Assembly (NCBI GenBank): GCA_008638375.1
Contig: CM018032.1
Location: 57,541,382 to 57,605,381, forward strand
DNA from: Nyssa sinensis
Taxonomy: Eukaryota > Streptophyta > Magnoliopsida > Cornales > Nyssaceae
Direction: 5' to 3'
Length of the DNA: 64,000 bases
Made by a program: the position numbers and the translations under genes. Position 1 is the first letter of the stretch. Each line of letters starts with the position of its first letter. Below are positions 11,795 to 23,280 of the stretch, one piece after another. The notes under the pieces were generated by a model. It ran no database searches and had not been told where the DNA came from. It saw nothing but the letters and a program-made list of their open reading frames with translations.

Positions 11795-12064
11795 AACTCG
11801 GAGGAGGTGTGGTGGAGTAATAAAAAAGTTGAGAATAAAATTCAAGTGTCTCAATTTCGAGTCTCTTTTATACAGATCGTTGGCAGTTACAGTTTAAAGG
11901 ATAGACCTAACTGTCATGAAAATAAGAATTTAGTTTGGTCTTTTGCACCGATCGTTGACAACTACAGCTTAAATGGTAGATCTAACTGTCATGGAGAGGG
12001 AGATTTAGTTTAGTGTGTATAAACTGACCCAAAATATCTCCTAACCGATTTATGAAAAAAAAAA
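11795..12064 (+). mobile_element. SINE with 19-bp target-site duplication
   Basis: A 19-bp direct repeat AAGCATTGTATACATGCAC flanks it at 11776-11794 and 12065-12083. Inside are box-A-like GTGTGGTGGAGTAAT and box-B-like ATTTCGAGTCTC words spaced as in tRNA-derived promoters, and the element ends in an A tract right before the second repeat. The body contains an internal partial duplication (GATCGTTGRCARYTACAG at about 11877 and 11951). The long exact duplication and A tail are the marks of LINE-driven retroposition. Confidence 0.85.
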
Positions 12065-12083
12065 AAGCATTGTATACATGCAC

Positions 12084-13299
12084 CTCCACATGATTATAAC
12101 AAAAAAAAAAGGAGTCATGTAATTTCAATCTATATATTATGGCAAGAAAAATGTTACATGTCTTTAATTTGTAATCCTATTTGCATCCATTGAGAAAACA
12201 AATGGAAATACAAATGAAGAATTGTAACATAATTATTATGGCAACGACTTTCACTAGTGCATGCATTTTTTAAGTGCTTATTTTGTTAGAAATTTTTTTT
12301 TTAAATGTAGAAGTTAGTCTCTTCAAAAAATTTCATATTCATATGTATCCCCTTAAATTTTAATAGTTACACTTTTATAATTTCACTCTCTAATCATAAT
12401 TTTGAATATATACATGACATATGACATGAGACTCGAATTATGTCTTATTATGTAAAAAGAATAATTTTAACCAACTCATATCGATTTGTTTTTCAGTTAT
12501 TATCTTGTCATGGAAGTAGGATCAGTTGTTTCTTATCCTCATATCTGAACTCCTTCCCCACTGCCATGAATATGCTGTTGATTGAAATAGAATTGTTTCA
12601 AATTCAAGTACATTCAAATAGAAGGTCACCTTTATTCTCCAATTTCCTTATTTGCTTTTTGATTCTCTCTCTCTCTTTCTCTCAACTCTTTTTTCTAACT
12701 CTTCTTTTTTGTCTCATTAGTAATTTCTTTTCGAGTGATGCTATACTTTTGGATCATTTTTTCAAAAAGAAATGTTTCAGATCATGTGAATGATACTGAG
12801 CCTCGGGACGCAGTTTTTGGACACGAAATTTTACATGTAAAAAAAAAATATTTCTCAAAGAAGAAGATGATAGTGAGAAAAATAACAAGTTTTCATTTTC
12901 TTTTCTTATTTTAAAATTTTCTTAACTATCAAACAAAGCTTAAATGAGAAAATTTTAGCAAGAAAACATCAAAATTCATCAAATAAAAAAATGGGAAAGA
13001 AACTTTCTTAGCATCCAAACAAATATTAAAGGAGAAAACTTTTAAGAAAACATCAAAACCTGTCAAATAAAATGACAATTAAAAAAAAAACCTAACCCAA
13101 GATATGCTTTAAAACTTAAAATGATTAATGAGTTGAGCCAAAATTTTGGAGTGGATTGATTTGAAAATGATTAAAATTTTATATGTACAATTTTTTTTTT
13201 AGATTTGAGGAGACTATAGACCACCCCAGCCCCAATAATGGTTCGGCCGTGGACACAAATTTGCAAAATATATAATTTCCCTTTTCTTAATTATATAAT
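12084..13299. other. Spacer, nothing recognised
   Basis: AT-rich. A 117-codon open frame at 12440-12793 is low-complexity (Phe/Leu/Ser) and is not believed. Confidence 0.35.
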
Positions 13300-13557
13300 T
13301 TAATAGAGGAATTCCCTGGACTTCTTACTGATCAGATAAGCTAATGGGTGATTTGAGCCTTCAAAGAAAGGACAAGCATTCCCATCAAGAAAAGGGCAGA
13401 TGAGAAAAAGAGAGGTAAATCCTTGTGATTTTGTTCTCTTTACTAGGCTTGGAAATGGAATCTCAACATTCTCTGCATCTTCTGGTCGTATTTCTGGCAA
13501 GTGAAAAGACATGAGGGCAATTGTTGTACCAGTGTGATGATCAGTCAATGGAATCAA
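13300..13557 (-). other. Unidentified gene-like open fragment
   Basis: An 85-codon minus-strand frame (IPLTDHHTGTTIALMSFHLP, then EIRPEDAENVEIPFPSLVKR and on) has balanced composition unlike its AT-rich surroundings, but no ATG-stop gene structure. It may be a captured or decayed exon. I do not recognise a family. Confidence 0.3.
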
Positions 13558-13589
13558 AGATAAACGTTAGAGTCCATTTGGAAAGAAAT

Positions 13590-13730
13590 TCTTCAGTGAG
13601 ACCGTCAGGTCACGTTATTGTGTAACAATCTCTCATATATATACAATTTTTTCTTGTTTTGTGAATAAAAATATATCATCAATTTCAATCTTAACTGTCT
13701 TTTTGTGAGAGTCGTCACGCAATGATGTTT
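13590..13730. mobile_element. MITE family A, diverged copy
   Basis: TCACGTTATTGTGTAACAATCTCTC at the left and GTGAGAGTCGTCACGCAATGAT at the right are imperfect inverted repeats. The middle (ATCAATTTCAATCTTAACTG) matches the copies at 16.9 and 17.4 kb. Confidence 0.65.
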
Positions 13731-15164
13731 GGCTGAATTTTTCTCATTTGGGGTTGCTCGACCTAAACTATAATATTGGTGCATAAAGAAATGTGAAAAT
13801 CAAGTTTTGAGATGTTTGGCTGAATTTTTCAAAACAGAGTTTGGTGACAAGACTCACAATTAATATCATACTTTAGAAAAACTAAAAAAAAAATTATCTT
13901 CTAAATATCCATTTGACTTTTTATAACTTTTATCTCTGAGTTAATTATTTACATATTATTCAATATATACAATTTTAACAGATAAAAAGAGAAAATTAAC
14001 TGTTAAAATCACTTTTACATAGTTTTTATTAAACACTAAATAAAAATTCATTACATACTTTAAAATTCATTCTCCGATAATTGATTTTTTAAAACACTCA
14101 ATTAACAATCTATTTCAAAAAGAAACCAACTTTTGACTATACAATATAATATTTTACCAAGCAATACTGATCATGAGCTCATATTCAAGAATAATTTGGC
14201 GTCGAGATTTTGGAATTCCAAAGTTAGAACATTTAGAAATAATTAATCTGATGAATATAAAAAGAAAAAAATCACAAAATCAATGAATTTGGGAATGAAA
14301 AAGTAAAGCATATTAGAGGAAGAGAAAGAATCCTTTGCAATTTTTCTACTACTTGGGCTGATTGGGATTTGGGAGTTTTGTCAAGATTTTGAGAATATTT
14401 CGTAGCAGAGAAATTGTTCTCAGGATGAAATTAGGAATTCTAGAAAAGGGTCTTAAAAAAGATTTAATCAAAAAATAAATTAAAGTGGCCAATTTTCTAA
14501 TATTTAAAGAATTTTAGTAAAATAAACTATAGAAAATTAAAATTCTTCAAATCTTTTGGAGGGGTCATGGCCCTCCTTGCCACCCTCACATCCGCCAACA
14601 ATTGCTTCAGTTTTTTTTTTTTTTTTTTAAAAGTTTGGGATATATTATAATCACATTTTTTGAGATTTCTGAAATTCTACTGATTTTTCTTATTTTATCT
14701 GACAATATGCAAATACTTTCATTCAGTCAATTTTTTTTTTTAAAATGACTAAACTACCCCTTTTATATTTTTTTCCAATTTTTCAATTTTAACCATTTTT
14801 TAATTTTTTTTCATTTTCCAAATAAATATTGATTAAAATCTTAAATTTATTTTTACATAAAATAAAAAAATGCAAAAATTTGGAAAATTTTGGTCAAAAT
14901 TGAAAAAAATGTAAAAATAAAAAAATAGAAGAGGAAATTTTGTCACTTTGATTAAAAAAATTTCACTGAAAAGTGATATTTGTATATTGTCAGATAAAGT
15001 AGGAAAGATCAATATAAATTCAAAAACTTCAAAAGATGTCAGTGGAATTGTCAGAAATCCCATGGAAGGTCAGTTTAGTTTGCCCAAAAGTTTAATATGA
15101 CTTTTATAAGAGTTTTTTTATATCTTTTTTTTTAAAAAAAATTATAACAAAATGGAGCTACCTG
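13731..15164. other. Spacer, nothing recognised
   Basis: Very AT-rich with a poly-T run near 14611. No gene. Confidence 0.4.
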
Positions 15165-15315
15165 GTCCATGCAAGAAATACGGACATAAATTGCTTCGGC
15201 TCCTGAAATATTTTCAATCATACGCAGAGTGACCTCTCGACCATTCGAACTAGAGACTTCTTATGAATATTCTCATAATTCTCCCAATTGAGTTACCCGA
15301 CCGAATTTACATCAG
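15165..15315 (-). mobile_element. tRNA-derived SINE (minus strand)
   Basis: The minus strand reads GGTCGGGTAACTCAATTGGG (box A region) and then AGTTCGAATGGTC (box B) about 35 bases on, matching the spacing of a pol III promoter. An A/T-rich tail lies at the low-coordinate end. I did not find a clean target duplication. Confidence 0.55.
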
Positions 15316-16937
15316 AAAATTAAAGTGAGGTTGATTAACATTGCTAATAAAGATTGAAATATATAGTAGGTCCCATAAAGAAGATTTTATACCAAACATC
15401 TAACCTGGTTGGACCACCAAATGAATTTCACATTTGAATGCATTGAGCTATTCCACCAGGAAACCTCTAAGAATTCAGATCTGAAGATCTTTTGACAGAA
15501 CCTGCTGCCTAACGATATGTCATATTCACTACACAAAGACTCAAAATGTATAAAAGATAGGATTCTTCTCAGCCTCCCAATCCCACTATACATACATCTA
15601 TCAGCCCCATGTACATGCAAATGGATTTCCCACCTTTATTCCTCAACCATTCCCTCCCTCTCTTTTTCTTCTCCTCCTTTTTGACCACCTCCATCCATAG
15701 GATTTTTTTGTTCATACAATTGGGGTAGGGGGAATGAATGTTTATAACGTAAAGTGTAGACACCTGCATCATTTGAATAGAACCTCGGTCCTACCTCTAT
15801 CCATAGGCTTGAGAAACCGCAAAAAGAGAGAAAAAATTATCTACCATTTACTTACACGTGATCAAATGGCTTTCTATGGACGCAGTATTGAAACTGATGT
15901 AGAACAAGTGTTTAAAGACTTTTTAGAACAATAGGAACGTAAGCAATCCAAATTGGAGTCAATTTCCTAATGAAAATGGTTACCTCCACTTGTCCATTAT
16001 CCAAAATTACTCTATTCTAATCTGAGACAATCCAACAAACTTAACTTAACTTGCTACTATAACAAAGAGCAACTTTTCAATTTCTAAACTAAATTCATTC
16101 GTTTAGGCTTTCAATTTGACGAAATTAGATTTTTTAAAACATTTATAGTAAGCGTTAGCTTTGCAATTACTTTACTTAAAAAAACTCAAATTGGGGTGCT
16201 GTTTGCAACTATCTTTTCCTTATTTTATTTTATTTTTAATTTTTTAAAAACCTCCAATTTTAATTTATTTCAAATTTTTTTATTTCTTTAATTTCTTAAT
16301 TATATTAGAATCAGTATAAGAATTAACAATTTTCTATTCGAATCAGTACTCTTTTAACTTTTTAAATATGATTGTTTTAGTAGTCTCTGCCCTTATTTAT
16401 AGTGGCGTATGCTTGCGCGAACTTTCTGTCCAATTTAGGAGTTAATCAAATGGAAGGACTGATCCTGAAAGAGAGAACCTTCCCAGGCATCTACCTTTTG
16501 ATATTTGCTGACATTTCAGCTGTTCCTCACCAGAAATCGGCATCATCTCTTATTTATTTCTTGTTTTGGAAGAACCCAATAATAAAATAGTCCTAAATTT
16601 TGGGATTACCCATGAAATTCTAAGGACTTCCTGCCCCCCAAAAATATCGACCTATCATTGGGATTTTGGGACCATCTTAAAATGGACTCACTACCAAAAT
16701 GAGTCATTTTGCATTAAAAATGAAAGAAAATTATATATATTTTTTTATGACAAATGGTCCTATGATTTGGAATTAGTTGTGAAATCTAGGATTTCATGCT
16801 TATTAAAATTTTGGGACAACCCTAAAATTCACCCACTATTAAAACACTGAAATTTGCCCTAAATCTAACCCCCAAAAAAACTAAAGCATGTTGGGTTTAG
16901 GTACTCGTAGATGTTGTGTTTTCACGTGTAGCATGCT
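15316..16937. other. Spacer; weak promoter-like patch, no gene
   Basis: A TATAAAAG word near 15549 precedes an ATG at about 15610 with a 30-codon hydrophobic frame, too little to call a gene. The rest is AT-rich. Confidence 0.3.
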
Positions 16938-17150
16938 GGGTTGGAAAAATAGTGTTTCATGAGTAATTTATTTAGTGAAACAGTTACATCACGTTATTGT
17001 GTGACGGTTTCTCACAAAAATATAGTTTTTTTATATTTTGTAGAGGTAAACATCTCCTCAATTTCAATCATAATTGTATTTTTATGAGAAGTCATCACAT
17101 GATAATGTGGTGTGACAATCTCGTATGATAATGAACAATATCAATTTTTT
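16938..17150. mobile_element. MITE family A, copy 1
   Basis: The left half contains ACATCACGTTATTGTGTGAC and TTTCTCACA. The right half contains TGAGAAGTCATCACATGATA and ATGTGGTGTGACAATCTC, the reverse complement with few mismatches, giving long inverted arms around a 60-base centre. No coding potential. Confidence 0.8.
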
Positions 17151-17411
17151 GCCAAATGGAGACATGTCAGGCTCCTCAAATTAGAATTCTTTGAAACATC
17201 TTCAGATTAATTGATCATAACATCAAGAGGATCTGAGGATGCACATGTGAGTTAAGTTTATCGGCCTAATCAAAATGGGTGTCTACATTACTAAATGACA
17301 CATTCTCATTCACATAAAGGGGTGCAACTCACGCCGACTAACCCAAGCCTATCTTGATTTCAACCCAATTTTTTTTTTGAATTTAGATAGTATTTTTGGT
17401 AACACGAGTTG

Positions 17412-17622
17412 GGTTGGAAAAATAGTATTTAATGAATAATTATTTAGTGAATCGTCACATCACGTTATTCTGTGAGGATTCCTTACAAAAATATAGTTTT
17501 TGTATATTTTGTAGAGGTAAACTTCTCTACAATTTCAATCATAATTATATTTTTGTGAGAAGTCATCACATGATAATGTGGTGTGACAATCTCATATAAT
17601 AACGAATAATATCAATACATCC
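17412..17622. mobile_element. MITE family A, copy 2
   Basis: Over 80% identical by eye to the copy 470 bp upstream, including GTTGGGTTGGAAAAATAGT, TAGAGGTAAAC and TGATAATGTGGTGTGACAAT. Same inverted-arm structure. It lies just downstream of the PLAC8 gene's 3' end. Confidence 0.8.
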
Positions 17623-17829
17623 GTTGTGGATGGCCTTAGACATGATCAGAAGGACAGAAAACATTACTGTGCCGGTGGTTGTTTTTTGTTCAAGAAGAGA
17701 TTCTCTGTCTTCATGAAGAAGCTTATTTGCATATTAGGGGTTATTTGAAAGGTAACAAAAACGAAAACATGCAGGATTATATAAGAAGTGCAGCCAACAA
17801 GATACAGATATGGAAGCAAGCACCAGCAC

Positions 17830-20800
17830 TCAACCCGTCATTGTTTGGCTCCTTGGGGCCGCCATGGCAGCTTGATGGTGCTGCTGAGCCTGATTCCGTC
17901 TAACGTTTGCATCCCATCCTGTTACCAAAGAATGTTAGGTCATTTTGGTACGTTGGAATTAAAAATTCATTTCATGGAATCAAATAAAAATTAGAATGGA
18001 CTAGGGAATAGGCCAAAAGAATTGTAAGAATATCTTTTTAATGAAATGCCAAATTATAACAAAAAAACATAAGAGAAAAAAAAAAGGAACGAAAAAATTA
18101 AAATGAACATTTTTAAAATATTTATTTACCCATATCAAATGTAATCTTATGATTCATTCCTAAGGGTATTTTTGGAACCACATGGATACGAAATTAATCT
18201 TTTTTTCTTTTGTAAAGATTAAATCCCCCCCACCCCCCACCCCCCAAAAAAAATGTATGATTCATTTCTGAATGGTAGACTTTGAACAAAAAAAAATGGA
18301 GTGATTTCTCACATTCTACGTAGGGATGGCAATTTAATCTGTTCTTAATGAGACAAGTTTGAAAAAAAACTTTCTCCATTCCATTAGGATTTGAGGCTAG
18401 TTTAAAAAGAAGACGTCCCGTCTCAATTATATAAAATAAAATAATTAAAGAGTTTTGTGTTACATAGTTTATGTTTATAATGTTATTTTTTAGTCAGCCA
18501 TTATTAGTTTATACAAACTTAATAGAGTTGTATATTTATAAAAAAAATAATATCATTCTAATTATTTATTAATATGTATATTTTTTATTTTAATACATGA
18601 AACGTTTTCTTTAAAATATGTTAATTATAATTAATTTAATAAAATAAGTAAATAAATAACAGTTTAAAAATAAGGAAAGACCCGATGGGACCCTCCCCTA
18701 TTTATCACGGGGGTTAAACGGGTTTGAAAGAAAACTTATTTTCGCGGGACGGGATTGAAAAATGGGTTCCCGCCTCAAACCTGTCCCATTATCATCCCTA
18801 ATTCCACTCTCATCTTACATGCCAAAGGAGAGAGCCGAGTTGGGGGGGATAGATCCACTACCAATATTGTCTAATTACATTCATGGAATAGCTCATGCCT
18901 TTGTTAATGAATCTGTTATCTTTATCTGAGAAGTTATTTTATCTGAGAACAACTATTGATAATTTTTCTAACCATCGGAACAACTATTGATAACAAAAAT
19001 TCATAGCCTATAACTTACTGTAGATGTCAATACCAGTGATGGTACAATACAAATTTTTTTCTAGTTAGGAAGATTTTCTTTCAAAAGCAACGAAATAAAC
19101 AAGAAGAGATCAACATTATCATAGGAGCATAACAAACCAAGGAAATAAAACTATTAGCCTTATCTTAGTATTAGTTAGATGTATATTATTGATACTTAGG
19201 TTAGGTTAGCTTTCAAAGTATTTGTTTCATTTTTTTACTACTTACCCTGTATTCTTATAAATAAGGAGGTCCCTATTGTACAATTAATAAGGTTATCACT
19301 TTTCTCTGTACCTCTCTTTAACTCTAACATGGTCTCGAGCCACTCCCTATAACTCCTCTCTGATTTCCACTGCGGTGAACACCAAAAACACTGTTCTCCA
19401 TAGTGATGGTTGTCTAAACCACAGTAAACTCTATCACCATCACTCTAGCCAATAAAACCCTCAACTAGCTTATTGCACCTCACTCAGCATGTGATGGGAT
19501 GACAGAAATGACTAATGAGACAACAGATTAATTTACCTATAAAAGGGTTGAACCCTCTGTTGCTGAGTTCCCTGTATTCTTGACAAAGAGCACAGTATTC
19601 GCAACACAAGTGGGTAGCCCAGTCCGCCAAAGGATATTCTGCAAGGTTATATTTGCTCCGAAGCTTTGACCGATAAACGCATGATATAATGCACGGCAAC
19701 CCTATCAGGAAATAGATTCCACTGTACAGTATTGCATTTATCATACATGCTGCATCAAACACCATTCCATTTGTAAGCACATCAAATTATATATATATAT
19801 ATATATATATATTTACCAAACGTATATATATGCCTCAGTTCAATGTATAGTGATGATAATATGTGAAACAAATGAGGATTAGTGGCAGTTTTGGTGCAAC
19901 TTAATTGAACAAGTTAGACTATGGCATTATCAAAAGCAGCCATGTTGGTCTACTTGACAAGTTATTTTATGAATTCATCAAATATATGTGAGAGTTTGAC
20001 TTTGACAGTACAGTAGTCTTACATAAATCGTACAAAATACTGAAATCATGAAAACTATTATATTTTGTGATGGACTGATGGAATAATTTCGAGTCTACCT
20101 TTGTCTCTGGCTACATTTGTAGCACAAAAGATATTTTCTTTTGGTGCATTGTAATATGGTATGAACTATACCTATAAATTTGTCTCCATTCATTATGGAC
20201 AAAAGTTGAAATTCTTATAAAAAATATCCTTATATTCAAATTTTTGAGTTTTCGCCCCCCTAAGTCTATAGTCTAGATTTATCACGGAACAAAATGCATG
20301 CAGGTTCAGTTAGTCAGTTGTATTTAAGGTTGTAAATGAGCTAAACGGAATCGAGTAGAAGATTGTTTAAGCTTGGCTCGTTAAAATAAGCGAACTTCAA
20401 ATGTAATCAATTTTGACTTGTTTATTTTTTGAACTGATCTCGAATGATTCTCTAATTGAGTCGATCGTATTTAATATAGTATTAGATTTTCTTGACTTAT
20501 TGAACCGAGTTCAAGTCGAGTTCAATAAATTAAAAAGTTTAAAAATTAGTTTAAACTTGACTTATTTATCTTGTAAGTTGATCTCGAATGAGTTTTTAAT
20601 CGAGTGAATCACAAGCCAAGCTCGAATGATGCTGTTCGTTTTTCAGCCCTAGTTATCTTGTACTTGAAGATGAGAAAATAGAGAGAAAAAAAATCATTAT
20701 CTTTACATTTTCCAGAATAATAATAATAATAACAGGAGAAAAATTGTAGATTGAGACGGTTGAGAATTAATATTAAAAGGAAAGGAATTTTAAGAATTCT

Positions 20801-21776
20801 TTGGTGATAGCAACAAATCAAAAAACATAAAAACAAACACCACTTGAAAAAAAAACATACATGAGTTGCCATTGTCAACAATTTCAGCAACCTGTCCAAA
20901 CGTCAGGCAAGGGAAGGCAAGCGTCACAAGAGCTGCAAAGTGCAAACACGTAATATAAAGAGTCAATACATCAAATTTTATTGTTTCAATTGTATTAAAA
21001 CACACACACACACACACATATATATATCACTTGAGTGTTATCAATTTTTTAGCCATTTCATGTAAGTCTGGTGTTAATGATCTGTTGGGAGGGTGCTTGG
21101 TGTGTATCTCAGAATTAGTCCATACAATTATGTTGAACAGATGGTTATAAAAAAAAACATTATATATACATATATAGATATAGATATAGATATAGATATT
21201 GATCAAACCATTAAAGGGATCCTCCAAGCAGTCGAATATCCCTGTCGTCCAAGCCTCTGGACCTACATAACCAACATAAGCAGCAGTCTCTTGTTGTTGC
21301 TGTTGCTGCTGCTGCTGTTGCATCACGACTACATGTGTGGAATTATGTAGCTGAATAGGCACTTGCATTTGCTGAGGGTACTGCCCAACCATAGCTGCAG
21401 GAAATTGTTGTGAAGCTGCTTGCGTTTGATAATTCGTAGGAACAAATTGTTGCTGCTGAGTTTGGTTTTGAAACGACAACATTGGTGGGTTTGTCTGTTG
21501 GTCTTGAGTCTGGTTTTGAATTAACATTGGAGGTGGTGGTGGGTTTGTCTGCAGATTTGGTATCCAATATTGAGCAGGTTGTCCAATGACTGGTTCTTCA
21601 GGGACTTGCTGAGGTTGGTACTGCGGAGGCTGTATGGAGTGATCAGGTGGTGGATATGTTTGTGGGTTTTGAGGATGAAACTGTGGATTTGTCTGCAGAT
21701 TTGGTACCCATTGAACCGTATGTACATGTCCAGGGCCTGTTTCTGGGGCTTGAGGTTGGAACTCGTGAGTCTGCAT
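17830..21776 (-). CDS. PLAC8 family protein (plant cadmium resistance / cell number regulator-like)
   Basis: Four exons: 21776-21209, 20932-20861, 19749-19537 and 17918-17830; the join is 942 nt, 313 aa, with no frameshift. Residues 1 to about 165 are a Pro/Gln/Asn-rich tail with repeated WVPNLQTNP/WIPNLQTNP and PQNPQT-DHS units and a run of ten Gln. The PLAC8 domain follows: AWTTGIFDCLEDPFNALVTL, then FPCLTFGQVAEIVDNGNS, a hydrophobic stretch ILYSGIYFLIGLPCIISCVY (likely membrane), YRSKLRSKYNLAE, CCEYCALCQEYRELSNRGF, and a Gln/His-rich end MTG. In this family the protein sits in the plasma membrane and is linked to Cd/Zn/Ca transport or organ-size control. The first Cys motif, usually CCxxxxCPC, is reduced to LAFPC, so metal handling may differ. 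The first in-frame ATG is at 21776. The frame is open further upstream with similar P/Q-rich sequence but has no ATG before a TAA. A splice-acceptor-like TCTTACAG lies at about 21923-21930, so a 5' UTR intron is likely. Confidence 0.9.
18317..18800. mobile_element. TAGGGATGGCAA-type MITE in PLAC8 intron 3
   Basis: The left end TAGGGATGGCAATTTAATC and right end CCCATTATCATCCCTA are inverted repeats (TAGGGATGRYAAT). Subterminal blocks are rich in GGGACGGG/CCCGTCTC. No transposase and no clear target duplication. Confidence 0.6.
19140..19470 (+). mobile_element. Copia-type LTR end with primer-binding site remnant, in PLAC8 intron 3
   Basis: TTATAAATAAGGAGGTCCC, AATTAATAAGGTTATC, CTCTCTTTAACTCTAACA and then TGGTCTCGAGCC mirror the 3' part of a plant Copia LTR followed by a degenerate initiator-Met tRNA binding site (TGGTATCAGAGCC). 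No polyprotein follows before exon 3, so this is a truncated or miniature element. Confidence 0.55.
20328..20654. mobile_element. AGGGCTG-type MITE in PLAC8 intron 2 / 1 region
   Basis: Left AAGGTTGTAAATGAGC and right TGTTCGTTTTTCAGCCCT form inverted ends. Inside are repeated TCGAATGA, AGTCGAGTTC and CTTGACTTAT words. It lies in the intron between PLAC8 exons 2 and 3. Confidence 0.55.
21001..21018. repeat. (CA)n microsatellite, PLAC8 intron 1
   Basis: CA run followed by a short TA run. A separate (GATATA)n tract at 21166-21199 lies just inside the exon 1 donor. Confidence 0.9.
21281..21322 (-). repeat. CAG/CAA repeat coding ten Gln in PLAC8 exon 1
   Basis: On the minus strand, mixed CAG and CAA codons encode a run of ten Gln between VVVM and ETAAYVG. 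Mixed codons suggest moderate stability. Confidence 0.9.
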
Positions 21777-22920
21777 GGAGTGATCAGGTGGATTTGTTTG
21801 TGGGTTTTGAGGTGGAAACTGTTTGTTTTGGGAGTCAAGTTGTGCGGGAATGGAAGAACAACGTTCAATTTTCTTCTCTCTTTCTCTTGTAGAGTTGAGT
21901 TACTCAATGCCACTTTCTCTCGCTGTAAGATTTAAGAAAAGATAGATATAATTAGTTTTACTTCCATAAACAAATAACTTGTTTTTACAACTCAAATTTA
22001 TGACTTTCAAATCACAACGATATAATTTTATCTTGTGTCAATACATGAGACTCTGATCATTGGGACAGGCAAAATTTTAGTTTAGGAGGCCAATTTTTTT
22101 TTGTTAAATATTCAACCATAAATTTAAAAATTAATGAAGTATAAAATATTAATATATATTAATTGATAATATTTTTTATAAGTAAAGAAATTTATAAATT
22201 AAACAAGAAGTTTAATAAGAAAGAAACCTGTACCAAAAAACTCTAAAAAGTTAGTAAAAAATTCATTAAGGGGTCAAAACTAAAATAAGGGTAAAATATG
22301 AAAGAAAAAAAATAAACTTATGGGAGCAAAAATATAAATTAAAGGGTATATATGAAAAAAAATGAAGTTTTTTCAAATAAAAAAATTTGAGGGGGTGGTT
22401 CTTAAGTATGCCCTCATCCTTGTTGATCACCGCAGAGTTTGAAAAAAGTTAGAGACAAATAATTTTACCTCTACAAATAAATATATTATTTTTACAATTC
22501 AAATTCATAACTTTCAAATCACAATGAAATAACCATACCTTACGTATCCGTCCTCAATCATGTTTCAAGGGTCTTCTACAAGAACAATCTCAATCTTGTT
22601 TCAAGACTCTTCTTCTCAATATATATAAGACTATGAATATGGTAACTGATGCTCTGTGTCCTGAGTATCAAGACAAAGCCTGTCCTTGGTTGAATCCGCC
22701 CAGCCATGCTTATAGAAATATTCTTCAATTGTTTGTCAAGATCATTGGAATTGTGGCTGTCCTGAGAGTTAAAAGATAAAGCCAGTCTTAATTAGTTTAA
22801 TCAGCCGAATAATGCTTATATAATCTTCAATCTTCTGTGCACAACCATAAATTTAATTTTGTTTAGATCATAATATGTGATGTCATCTCTATCCTTTTCT
22901 CTCTCAAATCAAAATATTAT
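21777..22920. other. PLAC8 upstream region and spacer
   Basis: Leader and upstream sequence for the minus-strand PLAC8 gene. A diverged direct repeat of about 75 bp (ACTTTCAAATCACAA) occurs at 21960 and 22466. No other gene. Confidence 0.4.
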
Positions 22921-23280
22921 AAACTCTTATTGTTCTCTTCAAACAATTTGACAAATAGAAAATTTATTTTCCAAAAAAATAACACCAAACAGTCCCCTTC
23001 AACGTTGCGTACAAGAAATTTTGATGTGATTAGTTTAAAAAAAAAAAAATTATTGATAGGTCCCTAAAAATAAATATTTAAAGGCTAAGGTCCAGAAAAT
23101 AAACTCTTATTGTTCTCTTCAAACAATTTGACAAATAGAAAATTTATTTTCCAAAAAAATAACACCAAACAGTCCCCTTCAACGTTGCGTACAAGAAATT
23201 TTGATGTGATTAGTTTAAAAAAAAAAAAAAATTATTGATAGGTCCCTGAAAATAAATATTTAAAGGCTAAGGTCCAGAAA
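22921..23280. repeat. 180-bp tandem duplication, two near-identical copies
   Basis: 22921-23100 and 23101-23283 match almost base for base (AAACTCTTATTGTTCTCTTC, then TCAACGTTGCGTACAAG), differing by two A in a poly-A run and one substitution. It spans the left end of the following element, so it is recent. Confidence 0.95.

Noticed and set aside
12440..12793. 117-codon frame
   Set aside because: Phe/Leu/Ser low complexity from CT/T-rich DNA, with no domain and no promoter.
15240..15300. tRNA gene
   Set aside because: A and B boxes are present, but no acceptor stem or cloverleaf forms; it is a SINE.
15549..15700. Possible small secreted-peptide gene after a TATAAAAG word
   Set aside because: Only about 30 hydrophobic codons, no mature peptide motif and no splice partner.
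21521..21913. 130-codon frame upstream of the PLAC8 start
   Set aside because: It begins at GTG, runs in another frame across exon 1 and is a shadow of the P/Q-rich repeats.
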